Part shown: positions 1 to 4,935 of the stretch, in pieces
Numbering within the stretch: position 1 is the first letter of the stretch
How the letters are laid out: every line of letters begins with the position of its first letter
Assembly (NCBI GenBank): GCA_027063075.1
Contig: JAMOSM010000140.1
Span: 1-6,178, forward strand
Origin: Nautiliaceae bacterium
GTDB taxonomy: Bacteria > Campylobacterota > Campylobacteria > Campylobacterales > Nautiliaceae
Length of the DNA stretch: 6,178 nucleotides
Reading direction: 5' to 3'
Translations under genes and position numbers: made by a program
The notes under the pieces: generated by a model
Seen by the model: the letters and a program-made list of their open reading frames with translations, nothing else
Database searches by the model: none
Told to the model about the DNA's origin: nothing

Positions 1-579
1 ACCCATAGCAAGGTTAAACCATGCTCCGTGTTTAAAGTCTATTGCCGCTTCAAGACCTCTTAGGTTGAACCCGTCAGGTGCCGTTCCCCATTGAAGTACT
101 CTTGTTACAGGGTCGTATGTAAAGTTAGAACCCGTAAAGAAAGTACCAACTGCAGCTCCGAATAAAACAACACCTATTAAACCGTTAAAATATAAAAAGA
201 ATTTATATGCATTTTTACCAATTAAGTTATTTGGTTTGTTCATATATTCATATGCAACTGCTTGAAGTACGAATGCGAAAAGAATTAACATCCATACCCA
301 GTATGCACCACCGAAACTCACTGAATAAAAAAGAGGAAACGCTGCGTATAGCGCACCTCCAAAAAGTACAAGAGTTGTAAATGTAAGCTCCCATTTTCTA
401 CCAAGAGAGTTAAGAATGGCTCTTTCTTCAAGTTCATTTTTTGATGTGTGAAATAGTGTTTGCCCACCTTGAACAAACGTCATAAGTAAGAAAAGTCCTC
501 CAAGAACCGCAATTATTATCCACCAATAAACCTGTAGATAAAAATGTGTTGCGTCCACTGTAATTGGTGCCCAAGTCAT
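1..579 (-). CDS. cydB: Cytochrome bd quinol oxidase subunit II, N-terminal half (partial, runs off window)
   Basis: Subunit II of the membrane-bound bd-type quinol oxidase, partner of CydA in reducing O2 to water with electrons from the quinol pool. The first 193 residues are visible; family members are roughly 340-380 aa, so about half is present, and the C-terminus lies beyond base 1. The protein begins MTWAPITVDATHFYLQ and contains the blocks FVQGGQTLF (35-43), GRKWELTFTTLVLFGG (60-75) and FGGAYWVWM (89-97), which I recognise from Campylobacter-type CydB, with hydrophobic membrane segments near 17-36, 66-86, 93-110 and 127-148. The E. coli DGFDMG motif of transmembrane helix 1 is absent, as in this subfamily. 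The ATG shares one base with the cydA stop (TAATG), which fixes the start and implies translational coupling; AGGAG inside the cydA end can serve as its ribosome binding site. Confidence 0.93.
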   Translation of the reverse strand, partial: MTWAPITVDATHFYLQVYWWIIIAVLGGLFLLMTFVQGGQTLFHTSKNELEERAILNSLGRKWELTFTTLVLFGGALYAAFPLFYSVSFGGAYWVWMLILFAFVLQAVAYEYMNKPNNLIGKNAYKFFLYFNGLIGVVLFGAAVGTFFTGSNFTYDPVTRVLQWGTAPDGFNLRGLEAAIDFKHGAWFNLAMG

Positions 580-2174
580 TAGTGCGCTCCTTTTGGTCCA
601 GATTTAACGACCGTAAATAGGATTTTAAGTTCAGCAATACCAAGGATAACAAACGCTGTTAGGAACATAAAGAATGTTGCTTGTACGTTTTGTAATGCGA
701 TTGGTGTAACTGATTCAGCTGTTGGAAGTACTCCAAACACTGTCCATGGTTGTCTTCCGATTTCTGCAGTCATCCATCCAAAGCTTGTTGCAATCCAAGG
801 AAGTGGAACTGAAACAACTGCTGCTTTTTGAAGTAGAGTATTGTTTTCGAATGTACCTTTTATAATAGTAACCCAAGATGCTAAGAATAATAAAATAAAC
901 CAGAATCCAAGTCCAACCATAATATGAAATGCATAAAATACAGGTGGTACAGGTGGATGGATAAATTCAGGATTTACATCTTTGTTTGCAAAATATCCAT
1001 ATCCGATTAAGTCAGCTTTTGTAAGTTTAAGACCTTTTTCTTTGTCTTCCCATACAACTTTGTAAAAGTCAGCTTTTGCTTCTTCCATAGCCTGAGTATC
1101 GCCTGCTTTTTTAGCTTCGTGATATTTAAATAAATCTTCTCTTGCTTCTTTACCAATTTGAGCAAGTTTACTTAAAGGCCAAATTCCATACTCTTCATTC
1201 CCTTCTATTAAATCTTTAAGACCTGGCACGTATGCGTTAGGGTCTCTTTTTCCAAGAAGTGAAAGCATATATGGAAGTTCAATTTTAAATACAAATGTTT
1301 CATCATTGCTTGTAACTTCTGATGCAGGTAAATTTTTAGGAATACCAATAGCTACAATAGGCGCGCCTTTTTCACCTACATAAAGTCCTTCGGCAGAAGC
1401 TATTTTTGTAGGTTGAGTGTTTGCAACTTCATAAGCGTGTTCATCACCAATAACTGCTACCACGATTGAAGAAATTAAACCAAACGCTGCCGCAACTGCC
1501 GCTGATTTTTTTGCAAAATCAACATGTTTTTTTCTAAGTAGATAAAGTGCTGAAATACCAAGAACAAATACTGATGCAAGAGTATATCCGGCACTTACAA
1601 CGTGTAAGAATTTAACCTGAGCCACCGGTTGCATAATTAGTGTCCAGAAGTCAGTCATTTCAAGTCTTGAAGTTTCTATGTTGAAGAAACCGAATTCATT
1701 GCTTGGATGCTGCATAAATCCGTTTGCAATTAAAATCCAAAGTGCTGAGAGGTTTGAACCGATTGCAAGTAACCAAGAAGATGCTAAGTGAACACCTTTG
1801 CTTACTCTTTTCCATCCAAAGAATGAAATTGCTGCAAATGTTGCTTCCATAAAGAATGCAACTATACCTTCAACCGCAAGCGGTGCTCCGAATAAGTCAC
1901 CAACAACCCATGAGTAAGTAGACCAGTTAGTACCAAACTCAAATTCGTGAATAATACCTGTAGATAGACCAAGTGCAAAGTTAATTCCAAAAATTAATTG
2001 CCAAAATTGTGTAATTTCTTTCCACTCTTTTTTACCAGTTTTTACATAAATCGTTTCAAAGAATGCTACTATAAAAGACATTCCTAATGTAAATGGCACA
2101 AAAAAGAAGTGAAACAGTGCGGTCATTGCAAACTGGGCTCTTGCCCATTCTAGCATGCTTAAATCAATATTCAT
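579..2174 (-). CDS. cydA: Cytochrome bd quinol oxidase subunit I
   Basis: Catalytic subunit of the bd oxidase, a cytoplasmic-membrane terminal oxidase that binds hemes b558, b595 and d and oxidises quinol. At 531 aa it is close to the 522 aa of E. coli CydA. By alignment from memory, the ligands are H22 (E. coli H19), E102 and E110 (E99, E107), H191 (H186), M419 in HIMVGLGF (M393) and E471 in AEIGRQPW (E445). The quinol-site pair K257 and E262 lies in the segment GDEHAYE to AEGLY. About nine membrane helices are visible. The stretch between E262 and M419 is about 21 residues longer than in E. coli and holds a charged, probably helical segment (about 340-385), so this is a long-Q-loop type. 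The ATG lies 11 nt inside the DUF4492 gene and is preceded by GGAGGAAGAGC, a strong ribosome binding site. Menaquinone as substrate is likely in this phylum but not shown by the sequence. Confidence 0.97.
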   Translation of the reverse strand: MNIDLSMLEWARAQFAMTALFHFFFVPFTLGMSFIVAFFETIYVKTGKKEWKEITQFWQLIFGINFALGLSTGIIHEFEFGTNWSTYSWVVGDLFGAPLAVEGIVAFFMEATFAAISFFGWKRVSKGVHLASSWLLAIGSNLSALWILIANGFMQHPSNEFGFFNIETSRLEMTDFWTLIMQPVAQVKFLHVVSAGYTLASVFVLGISALYLLRKKHVDFAKKSAAVAAAFGLISSIVVAVIGDEHAYEVANTQPTKIASAEGLYVGEKGAPIVAIGIPKNLPASEVTSNDETFVFKIELPYMLSLLGKRDPNAYVPGLKDLIEGNEEYGIWPLSKLAQIGKEAREDLFKYHEAKKAGDTQAMEEAKADFYKVVWEDKEKGLKLTKADLIGYGYFANKDVNPEFIHPPVPPVFYAFHIMVGLGFWFILLFLASWVTIIKGTFENNTLLQKAAVVSVPLPWIATSFGWMTAEIGRQPWTVFGVLPTAESVTPIALQNVQATFFMFLTAFVILGIAELKILFTVVKSGPKGAH

Positions 2175-2406
2175 GCTCTTCCTCCTTTTTTTGTTTGGTG
2201 GTTGTAATTTTTGTAAGTTGTTTTACATATAAATCCTGTAAATTTTCTTCTCCTTTAACTTTTGAATGAATTGTTGGGAAAAAGAAAACCTTCAGTACTA
2301 CAAAAATTACAACCAGTTTAATAATAATAATTACCCAAAGCTTGCGCCCTAGGTCAGACAGGTTTTTAAACCCATCAATGTAAAAGAACAAAATCCGTTT
2401 AAACAT
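2164..2406 (-). CDS. DUF4492 small membrane protein, first gene of the cyd operon
   Basis: An 80-residue protein of the DUF4492 family, recognised from the N-terminal pattern FFYIDGFKNL followed by GRKLWVIIIIKL and LKVFFFP. One transmembrane segment spans about residues 23-43. A short basic N-terminus precedes it, and a polar, lysine- and glutamate-rich tail (about 48-80) follows, ending KKEEEHEY. Function is not established. As I recall, the family is repeatedly found just before cydA in Campylobacterota and Bacteroidetes, so a role as a small accessory or assembly subunit of cytochrome bd is a reasonable inference, by analogy with CydX of E. coli, to which it has no evident sequence similarity. 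The start is well supported: AAGGAGGG lies 4 nt before the ATG, and a strong promoter lies just upstream. The last 11 nt overlap the start of cydA, which suggests translational coupling and roughly matched production. Confidence 0.88.
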   Translation of the reverse strand: MFKRILFFYIDGFKNLSDLGRKLWVIIIIKLVVIFVVLKVFFFPTIHSKVKGEENLQDLYVKQLTKITTTKQKKEEEHEY

Positions 2407-2410
2407 AAGC

Positions 2411-2417
2411 CCTCCTT
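2411..2417 (-). promoter_or_regulatory. Ribosome binding site of the DUF4492 gene
   Basis: On the minus strand the sequence reads AAGGAGGGCTTATG, a near-perfect Shine-Dalgarno match spaced 4 nt from the ATG at 2406. It fixes the start of the operon's first gene. With the predicted transcription start near 2423 the leader is only about 17 nt, leaving almost no room for an RNA control element. Confidence 0.8.
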
Positions 2418-2429
2418 CGAGGCTATTAA

Positions 2430-2458
2430 ATTATATATCAAATAAAAGTCCCAGTCAA
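2430..2458 (-). promoter_or_regulatory. Sigma-70 promoter of the DUF4492-cydAB operon
   Basis: Reading the minus strand, TTGACT (2458-2453) is followed by a 17-nt spacer and TATAAT (2435-2430). That is five of six bases at -35, a perfect -10 and optimal spacing. The predicted transcription start is about 2423, just before the ribosome binding site. The close match to consensus suggests strong, possibly constitutive, expression unless a repressor intervenes; I see no convincing operator overlapping it. The -10 and -35 were read directly; activity is inferred. Confidence 0.75.
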
Positions 2459-2575
2459 GAAAAAAAAGTAATTATTTAATAAGTTTTTAAGTTTTAATTA
2501 ACATATGAGTATTCATTTATTGAAAAAAAAACGTTAATGTATGTAAAATCGGTGTAAAACAGGGAGAAAAGAAGA

Positions 2576-2959
2576 TTATTCTGTTATTTCAACTTCTTTT
2601 ATTTTGCTCTCCCAAAGACCGTGTTTTGTGCAGTAGGCCATTGCTGTTAGTTTTAATTTTTTAGTAGGGATGATATAAAAATCTACTTCCACTTGAGTTT
2701 TTTGGTTTGCATATGTTTCAGGGAAGAAGTTTGCCTGAGCTAGTAGAGTTTCTCCATTCCAAAGTTGAACATATGCAATATGATGGTCATAATCTTCTGG
2801 GTGAGTGTATTCTTTACCAACTCTTACTTTTACTTTGAATTTTTCACCCTTTTTTGCTGTATCTGCGCATTCAATAAATGGTGAATGTCTGTCGATATAG
2901 TCTTTTTTTGCTTCTTTATCGATTTGAGAAATGTCTTGATATCTGTTAATTTTTGGCAT
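2576..2959 (-). CDS. Superoxide reductase, neelaredoxin type (one-iron)
   Basis: A 127-residue cytoplasmic enzyme that reduces superoxide to hydrogen peroxide at a mononuclear iron centre, protecting oxygen-sensitive cells without generating O2. The protein has only the iron-binding domain, without the N-terminal rubredoxin-like domain of two-iron desulfoferrodoxins. The Fe(His)4(Cys) ligands are visible: H25 in DRHSP, H53 and H59 in THPEDYDHHI (spacing of six as in the family), and C110 and H113 in YCTKHGLW. The usual E-K-H-x-P motif reads D-R-H-S-P here, so the glutamate and lysine near the iron are conservatively replaced. AGGAGG sits 5 nt before the ATG, which supports the start. The gene lies upstream of the cyd operon in the same direction with a 169-nt gap that contains the cyd promoter. 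It is divergent from rnhA. Electrons probably come from a rubredoxin-like donor encoded elsewhere. Confidence 0.93.
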   Translation of the reverse strand: MPKINRYQDISQIDKEAKKDYIDRHSPFIECADTAKKGEKFKVKVRVGKEYTHPEDYDHHIAYVQLWNGETLLAQANFFPETYANQKTQVEVDFYIIPTKKLKLTAMAYCTKHGLWESKIKEVEITE

Positions 2960-2964
2960 TTTTG

Positions 2965-2970
2965 CCTCCT
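2965..2970 (-). promoter_or_regulatory. Ribosome binding site of the superoxide reductase gene
   Basis: On the minus strand AAAAGGAGGCAAAAATG gives a full AGGAGG spaced 5 nt from the ATG at 2959. It is a strong translation signal and confirms the chosen start. Confidence 0.8.
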
Positions 2971-2991
2971 TTTGATAAAATTTGTAAGTTT

Positions 2992-3000
2992 ATTATAACA
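2992..3000 (-). promoter_or_regulatory. Extended -10 promoter of the superoxide reductase gene
   Basis: The minus strand reads TGTTATAAT, a TG-N-TATAAT extended -10 with a perfect hexamer at 2997-2992. The -35 position (TTATCT, near 3015-3020) is a poor match, but a thymine-rich stretch lies upstream, in keeping with Campylobacterota promoters that rely on the -10 and AT-rich upstream DNA. The predicted start is about 2985, giving a 5' leader of about 26 nt. Confidence 0.6.
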
Positions 3001-3023
3001 CAAAAACTAAAAAAAGATAAAAT
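2995..3023 (+). promoter_or_regulatory. Possible promoter of the rnhA-HDOD-rnc-aroC operon
   Basis: On the plus strand ATAACA (2995-3000, four of six -35 bases) is followed after 17 nt by TAAAAT (3018-3023, five of six -10 bases). This would place a start near 3030 and a leader of about 36 nt before rnhA. It overlaps the -10 element of the divergent superoxide reductase promoter, so the two might compete. In DNA this AT-rich such matches arise easily, so support is weak. Confidence 0.33.
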
Positions 3024-3028
3024 AACTC

Positions 3029-3046
3029 TTTTATTAATTAATAAAA
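3029..3046. repeat. 18-bp perfect A/T palindrome in the divergent intergenic region
   Basis: TTTTATTAATTAATAAAA is a perfect inverted repeat of two 9-nt arms with no spacer. It sits between the start regions of the divergent superoxide reductase and rnhA genes. It could be an operator for a dimeric regulator, or a chance product of very AT-rich DNA. No regulator family is assigned. Confidence 0.5.
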
Positions 3047-3065
3047 AATATTAAAAAGGTAACAT

Positions 3066-3499
3066 TTGAAAAAAATAGAAATTTTTACTGACGGAAGTTC
3101 TCTTGGAAATCCGGGACCTGGAGGATGGTGCGCTATTTTAAGATATAAAGAAAAAGAAAAAATCTTAAAAGGGGGTGAAAAACATACCACTAACAATAAA
3201 ATGGAGCTAAAAGCGGTTATCGAAGCCATAAAAGCGTTAAAAGAGCCTTGTGAAATTGATTTATATGCCGATTCTACTTATGTGTTAAAGGGAATAAGCG
3301 AGTGGCTTGAGAATTGGGTAAAAAAAGATTTTAAAAATGTAAAAAATCCGGAACTTTGGAGGGAATTTTTGGAAATTAGCAAAAAACAAAAATAAACCCT
3401 ATCTGGATAAGAGGGCATAGCGGTCACAGGGAAAATGAAATTTGTGATAAAATTGCAAAAGAGGAAGCTTTAAGGAGAAAAATTGTTAATAACGACTGA
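3066..3499 (+). CDS. rnhA: Ribonuclease HI, interrupted by an apparent -1 frameshift
   Basis: RNase HI cleaves the RNA strand of RNA/DNA hybrids (R-loops, primers). The uninterrupted frame, 3066-3395, gives 109 aa starting at TTG with AAGG about 7 nt upstream, and reads [20 protein letters not shown]. It carries catalytic D9, E47 (NKMELKA) and D69 ([10 protein letters not shown]). It then stops, but the -1 frame from 3380 to the TGA at 3497-3499 continues the family: WIRGHSGH, then [12 protein letters not shown]. This supplies the flexible-loop His (H118, E. coli H124) and the fourth catalytic acid (D128, E. coli D134). Adding one A in the A-rich tract 3381-3392 restores a 144-aa protein, close to the usual 143-155. 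It may be a sequencing or assembly indel, a recent mutation, or recoding; the sequence alone cannot decide. The 109-aa product would lack part of the active site. It is first in the operon, and the restored frame overlaps the next gene by 17 nt. Confidence 0.88.
3381..3395 (+). other. Frameshift site in rnhA (A6-C-A5 tract before an in-frame TAA)
   Basis: In the rnhA frame the codons are AAA AAA CAA AAA TAA. The -1 frame is open only from 3380 (a TAG in that frame ends at 3379), so the shift must fall between 3380 and 3395. An extra A in either the A6 run (3381-3386) or the A5 run (3388-3392) restores the frame, giving KKTKINPIW or KKQKINPIW. A ribosome stalled at AAA-TAA could also slip back one base onto AAA, so polymerase slippage, ribosomal slippage and a sequencing error all fit. 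Confidence 0.85.
3472..3477 (+). promoter_or_regulatory. Ribosome binding site that sets the TTG start of the HDOD gene
   Basis: AAGGAG lies 5 nt before the TTG at 3483. It justifies a non-ATG start that places the N-terminus just before the first conserved HDOD block. The site is inside the shifted C-terminal frame of rnhA. Confidence 0.75.
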
Positions 3500-4259
3500 A
3501 GAGATTAAAAATTATCTCTTAAAAGTTCCTCCTCTGCCTGAGAGTGTTAGAAAATCTCTTTTATATTTAAAAGAAGGAGAGTTAAAAAAGGCGGCTATGG
3601 AAGCTGATAAGGATTTGATTTTAAAAAAGCAGATATATTCATTTGTTAATTCTGCTTATTTTTCCCTTTCTAAAAGGGTTGATGATACTATTCAGCTTTT
3701 TTCCCTAATAGGTGTAGAGAGGGTAAAGGCTTTGATTTATTCTTATTTAGTTACTCTTTTAATTCCTGAAAAATGGGGAATTTTTAATATAGATTTTAAA
3801 TCTTTTCAAGCTACTTTTATGATGGAGTTTGAAAAATTTATGAAATTTGAATTTAATGAAAAAATTTATAAAAAATATGCAGAAATCGGGGCAATAGTTC
3901 CTGTGGCTGTTTGTGTTTGCGATATGCTTTTTGCTTCTAAAAAGGAAAAGGTAGATATTGTTTTAAATGCCACTTCTATGGAATACGGGATTCTTCTAAA
4001 GAGATTAACAGGTATCTCTTTGTTTGAATTGGCTGCAGAAATTGCTAAAATATGGGAAATGGAAGATGAAAAGATTAAAATTTTAAAAAAAAGTGAATGC
4101 AATGAATGTAAAGATGAAATATCAGCACTTATACATTTTTTGTTTTTTTATATAACAAGTAAGCCTCAGTTTTTAGATATTAATTCATTAATAGAATTTA
4201 AGCCTGAGTGTTTAAATCTAATACCAAAAACTTACGAAAGGATTATAAATGATAGCTAA
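3483..4259 (+). CDS. HDOD-domain protein of unknown function
   Basis: A 258-residue cytoplasmic protein with an N-terminal HDOD domain. The blocks [15 protein letters not shown] (15-29), then [31 protein letters not shown] (54-84), match the family pattern of LPPLP, NSAYF and LLG-RV. HDOD domains are related to HD phosphohydrolases but lack their metal-binding His-Asp residues; none is evident here, so a binding or signalling role is more likely than catalysis. Family members occur in signalling and stress or motility control. The C-terminal part (about 100-258) is mostly helical and less conserved, with a CNEC motif at 206-209 plus C144, C146 and C243; metal binding is possible but unproven. 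The start is TTG with a strong AAGGAG. The end overlaps rnc by 11 nt, so it is co-translated with RNase III. The gene sits between two ribonuclease genes; I do not recall an HDOD gene there in Campylobacter or Helicobacter. Confidence 0.82.
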   Translation: MLITTEEIKNYLLKVPPLPESVRKSLLYLKEGELKKAAMEADKDLILKKQIYSFVNSAYFSLSKRVDDTIQLFSLIGVERVKALIYSYLVTLLIPEKWGIFNIDFKSFQATFMMEFEKFMKFEFNEKIYKKYAEIGAIVPVAVCVCDMLFASKKEKVDIVLNATSMEYGILLKRLTGISLFELAAEIAKIWEMEDEKIKILKKSECNECKDEISALIHFLFFYITSKPQFLDINSLIEFKPECLNLIPKTYERIINDS

Positions 4260-4932
4260 AGAATTGCAAAAGAGCTTGGGGTATGAGTTTAAAGATGAAA
4301 AACTCTTAACCGAGGCTCTAACCCACAGAAGTTACACAAAAGATTTTAACAATGAAAGGCTTGAATATTTAGGCGATGCCGTACTTGATTTGATTGTAGG
4401 GGAGTATTTGTATCATCTTTTTCCAAATGCAGAAGAGGGGACACTTTCAAAATTAAGAGCTGCCCTTGTGAATGAAGATGCTTTTACAAAGCTTGCAAAA
4501 AGGTTAAATCTTGGAAAATACCTTTTCCTTTCACCTGCTGAAGAAAACAACAAAGGAAGGGAAAAGCCTTCTATTTTATCGAGTGCTTTTGAGGCATTAA
4601 TCGGGGCTATGTATCTTGAGGCGGGGTTTGATAAGGCAAAAGAGACAGCTCTTAGACTCTTAAAAGAGGAGTTTCCAAAAATTACGCCTGAAGAGCTTCT
4701 TAAAGATTATAAAACAACCCTTCAGGAAATTACACAGGCTCATTTTGGGGTTGTACCTGAATATAGGCTTATAAATGCTACGGGACCTGACCATAAAAAA
4801 GAGTTTGAAATAGGGGTTTTTATTAATGACAAAGAGTATGCAAGGGCAAAAGGAAGAAGCAAAAAAGCAGCTCAGCAAGAAGGTGCAAGGGTTACTATTG
4901 AAAAATTAAAAAAAGAACTTAATTTAGGATAG
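4249..4932 (+). CDS. rnc: Ribonuclease III
   Basis: RNase III cuts double-stranded RNA and processes the rRNA precursor and structured mRNAs as a homodimer. The 227-aa length is typical (E. coli 226). The nuclease domain covers about 5-150 with the signature NNERLEYLGDAVLD (34-47), giving E36, E39 and D43, and E115 in FEALIGAMYLEAG. The double-stranded RNA-binding domain covers about 154-225, with the TTLQEITQ start and the GRSKKAAQQEGA helix. One oddity: the residue aligned with E. coli D114, three positions before E115, is serine (S112, codon AGT at 4582-4584; context ILSSAFEA), whereas close relatives have SDxxEA. This residue normally helps hold the catalytic metal, so activity may be reduced. 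The ATG is preceded by AAAGGA with a 6-nt spacer. The gene overlaps the HDOD gene by 11 nt and ends 3 nt before aroC. Confidence 0.96.
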   Translation: MIAKELQKSLGYEFKDEKLLTEALTHRSYTKDFNNERLEYLGDAVLDLIVGEYLYHLFPNAEEGTLSKLRAALVNEDAFTKLAKRLNLGKYLFLSPAEENNKGREKPSILSSAFEALIGAMYLEAGFDKAKETALRLLKEEFPKITPEELLKDYKTTLQEITQAHFGVVPEYRLINATGPDHKKEFEIGVFINDKEYARAKGRSKKAAQQEGARVTIEKLKKELNLG

Positions 4933-4935
4933 AAG

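Noticed and set aside
434..652. Minus-strand 72-aa open frame across the cydA-cydB junction.
   Set aside because: It lies in another frame over two clearly identified genes, with no domain signature and no ribosome binding site.
2521..2575. Intrinsic terminator after the superoxide reductase gene (T9 run on the minus strand, 2531-2523).
   Set aside because: There is a T tract but no GC-containing hairpin before it, only the short AACGTT palindrome, so it is not called.
2981..2998. Possible PerR-type box over the superoxide reductase -10 (TTATAAT half-site).
   Set aside because: Only the left half matches, and that half is also the -10 hexamer. The right half (AACTTAC) agrees at three of seven positions, so no operator is claimed.
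3038..3229. Minus-strand 63-aa open frame opposite the start of rnhA.
   Set aside because: It is antisense to well-conserved RNase HI codons, and its composition looks like reversed AT-rich coding sequence.
3381..3387. AAAAAAC resembles a classical -1 ribosomal slippery heptamer.
   Set aside because: It is in the wrong phase: in the rnhA frame the codons are AAA AAA CAA, whereas the simultaneous-slippage rule needs A AAA AAC. Simple P-site slippage at AAA-TAA or polymerase slippage remain possible, but not the canonical mechanism.
3380..3482. Start of a separate small gene in the frame encoding WIRGHSGH.
   Set aside because: The residues are plainly the C-terminus of RNase HI, and there is no start codon with a ribosome binding site before them.
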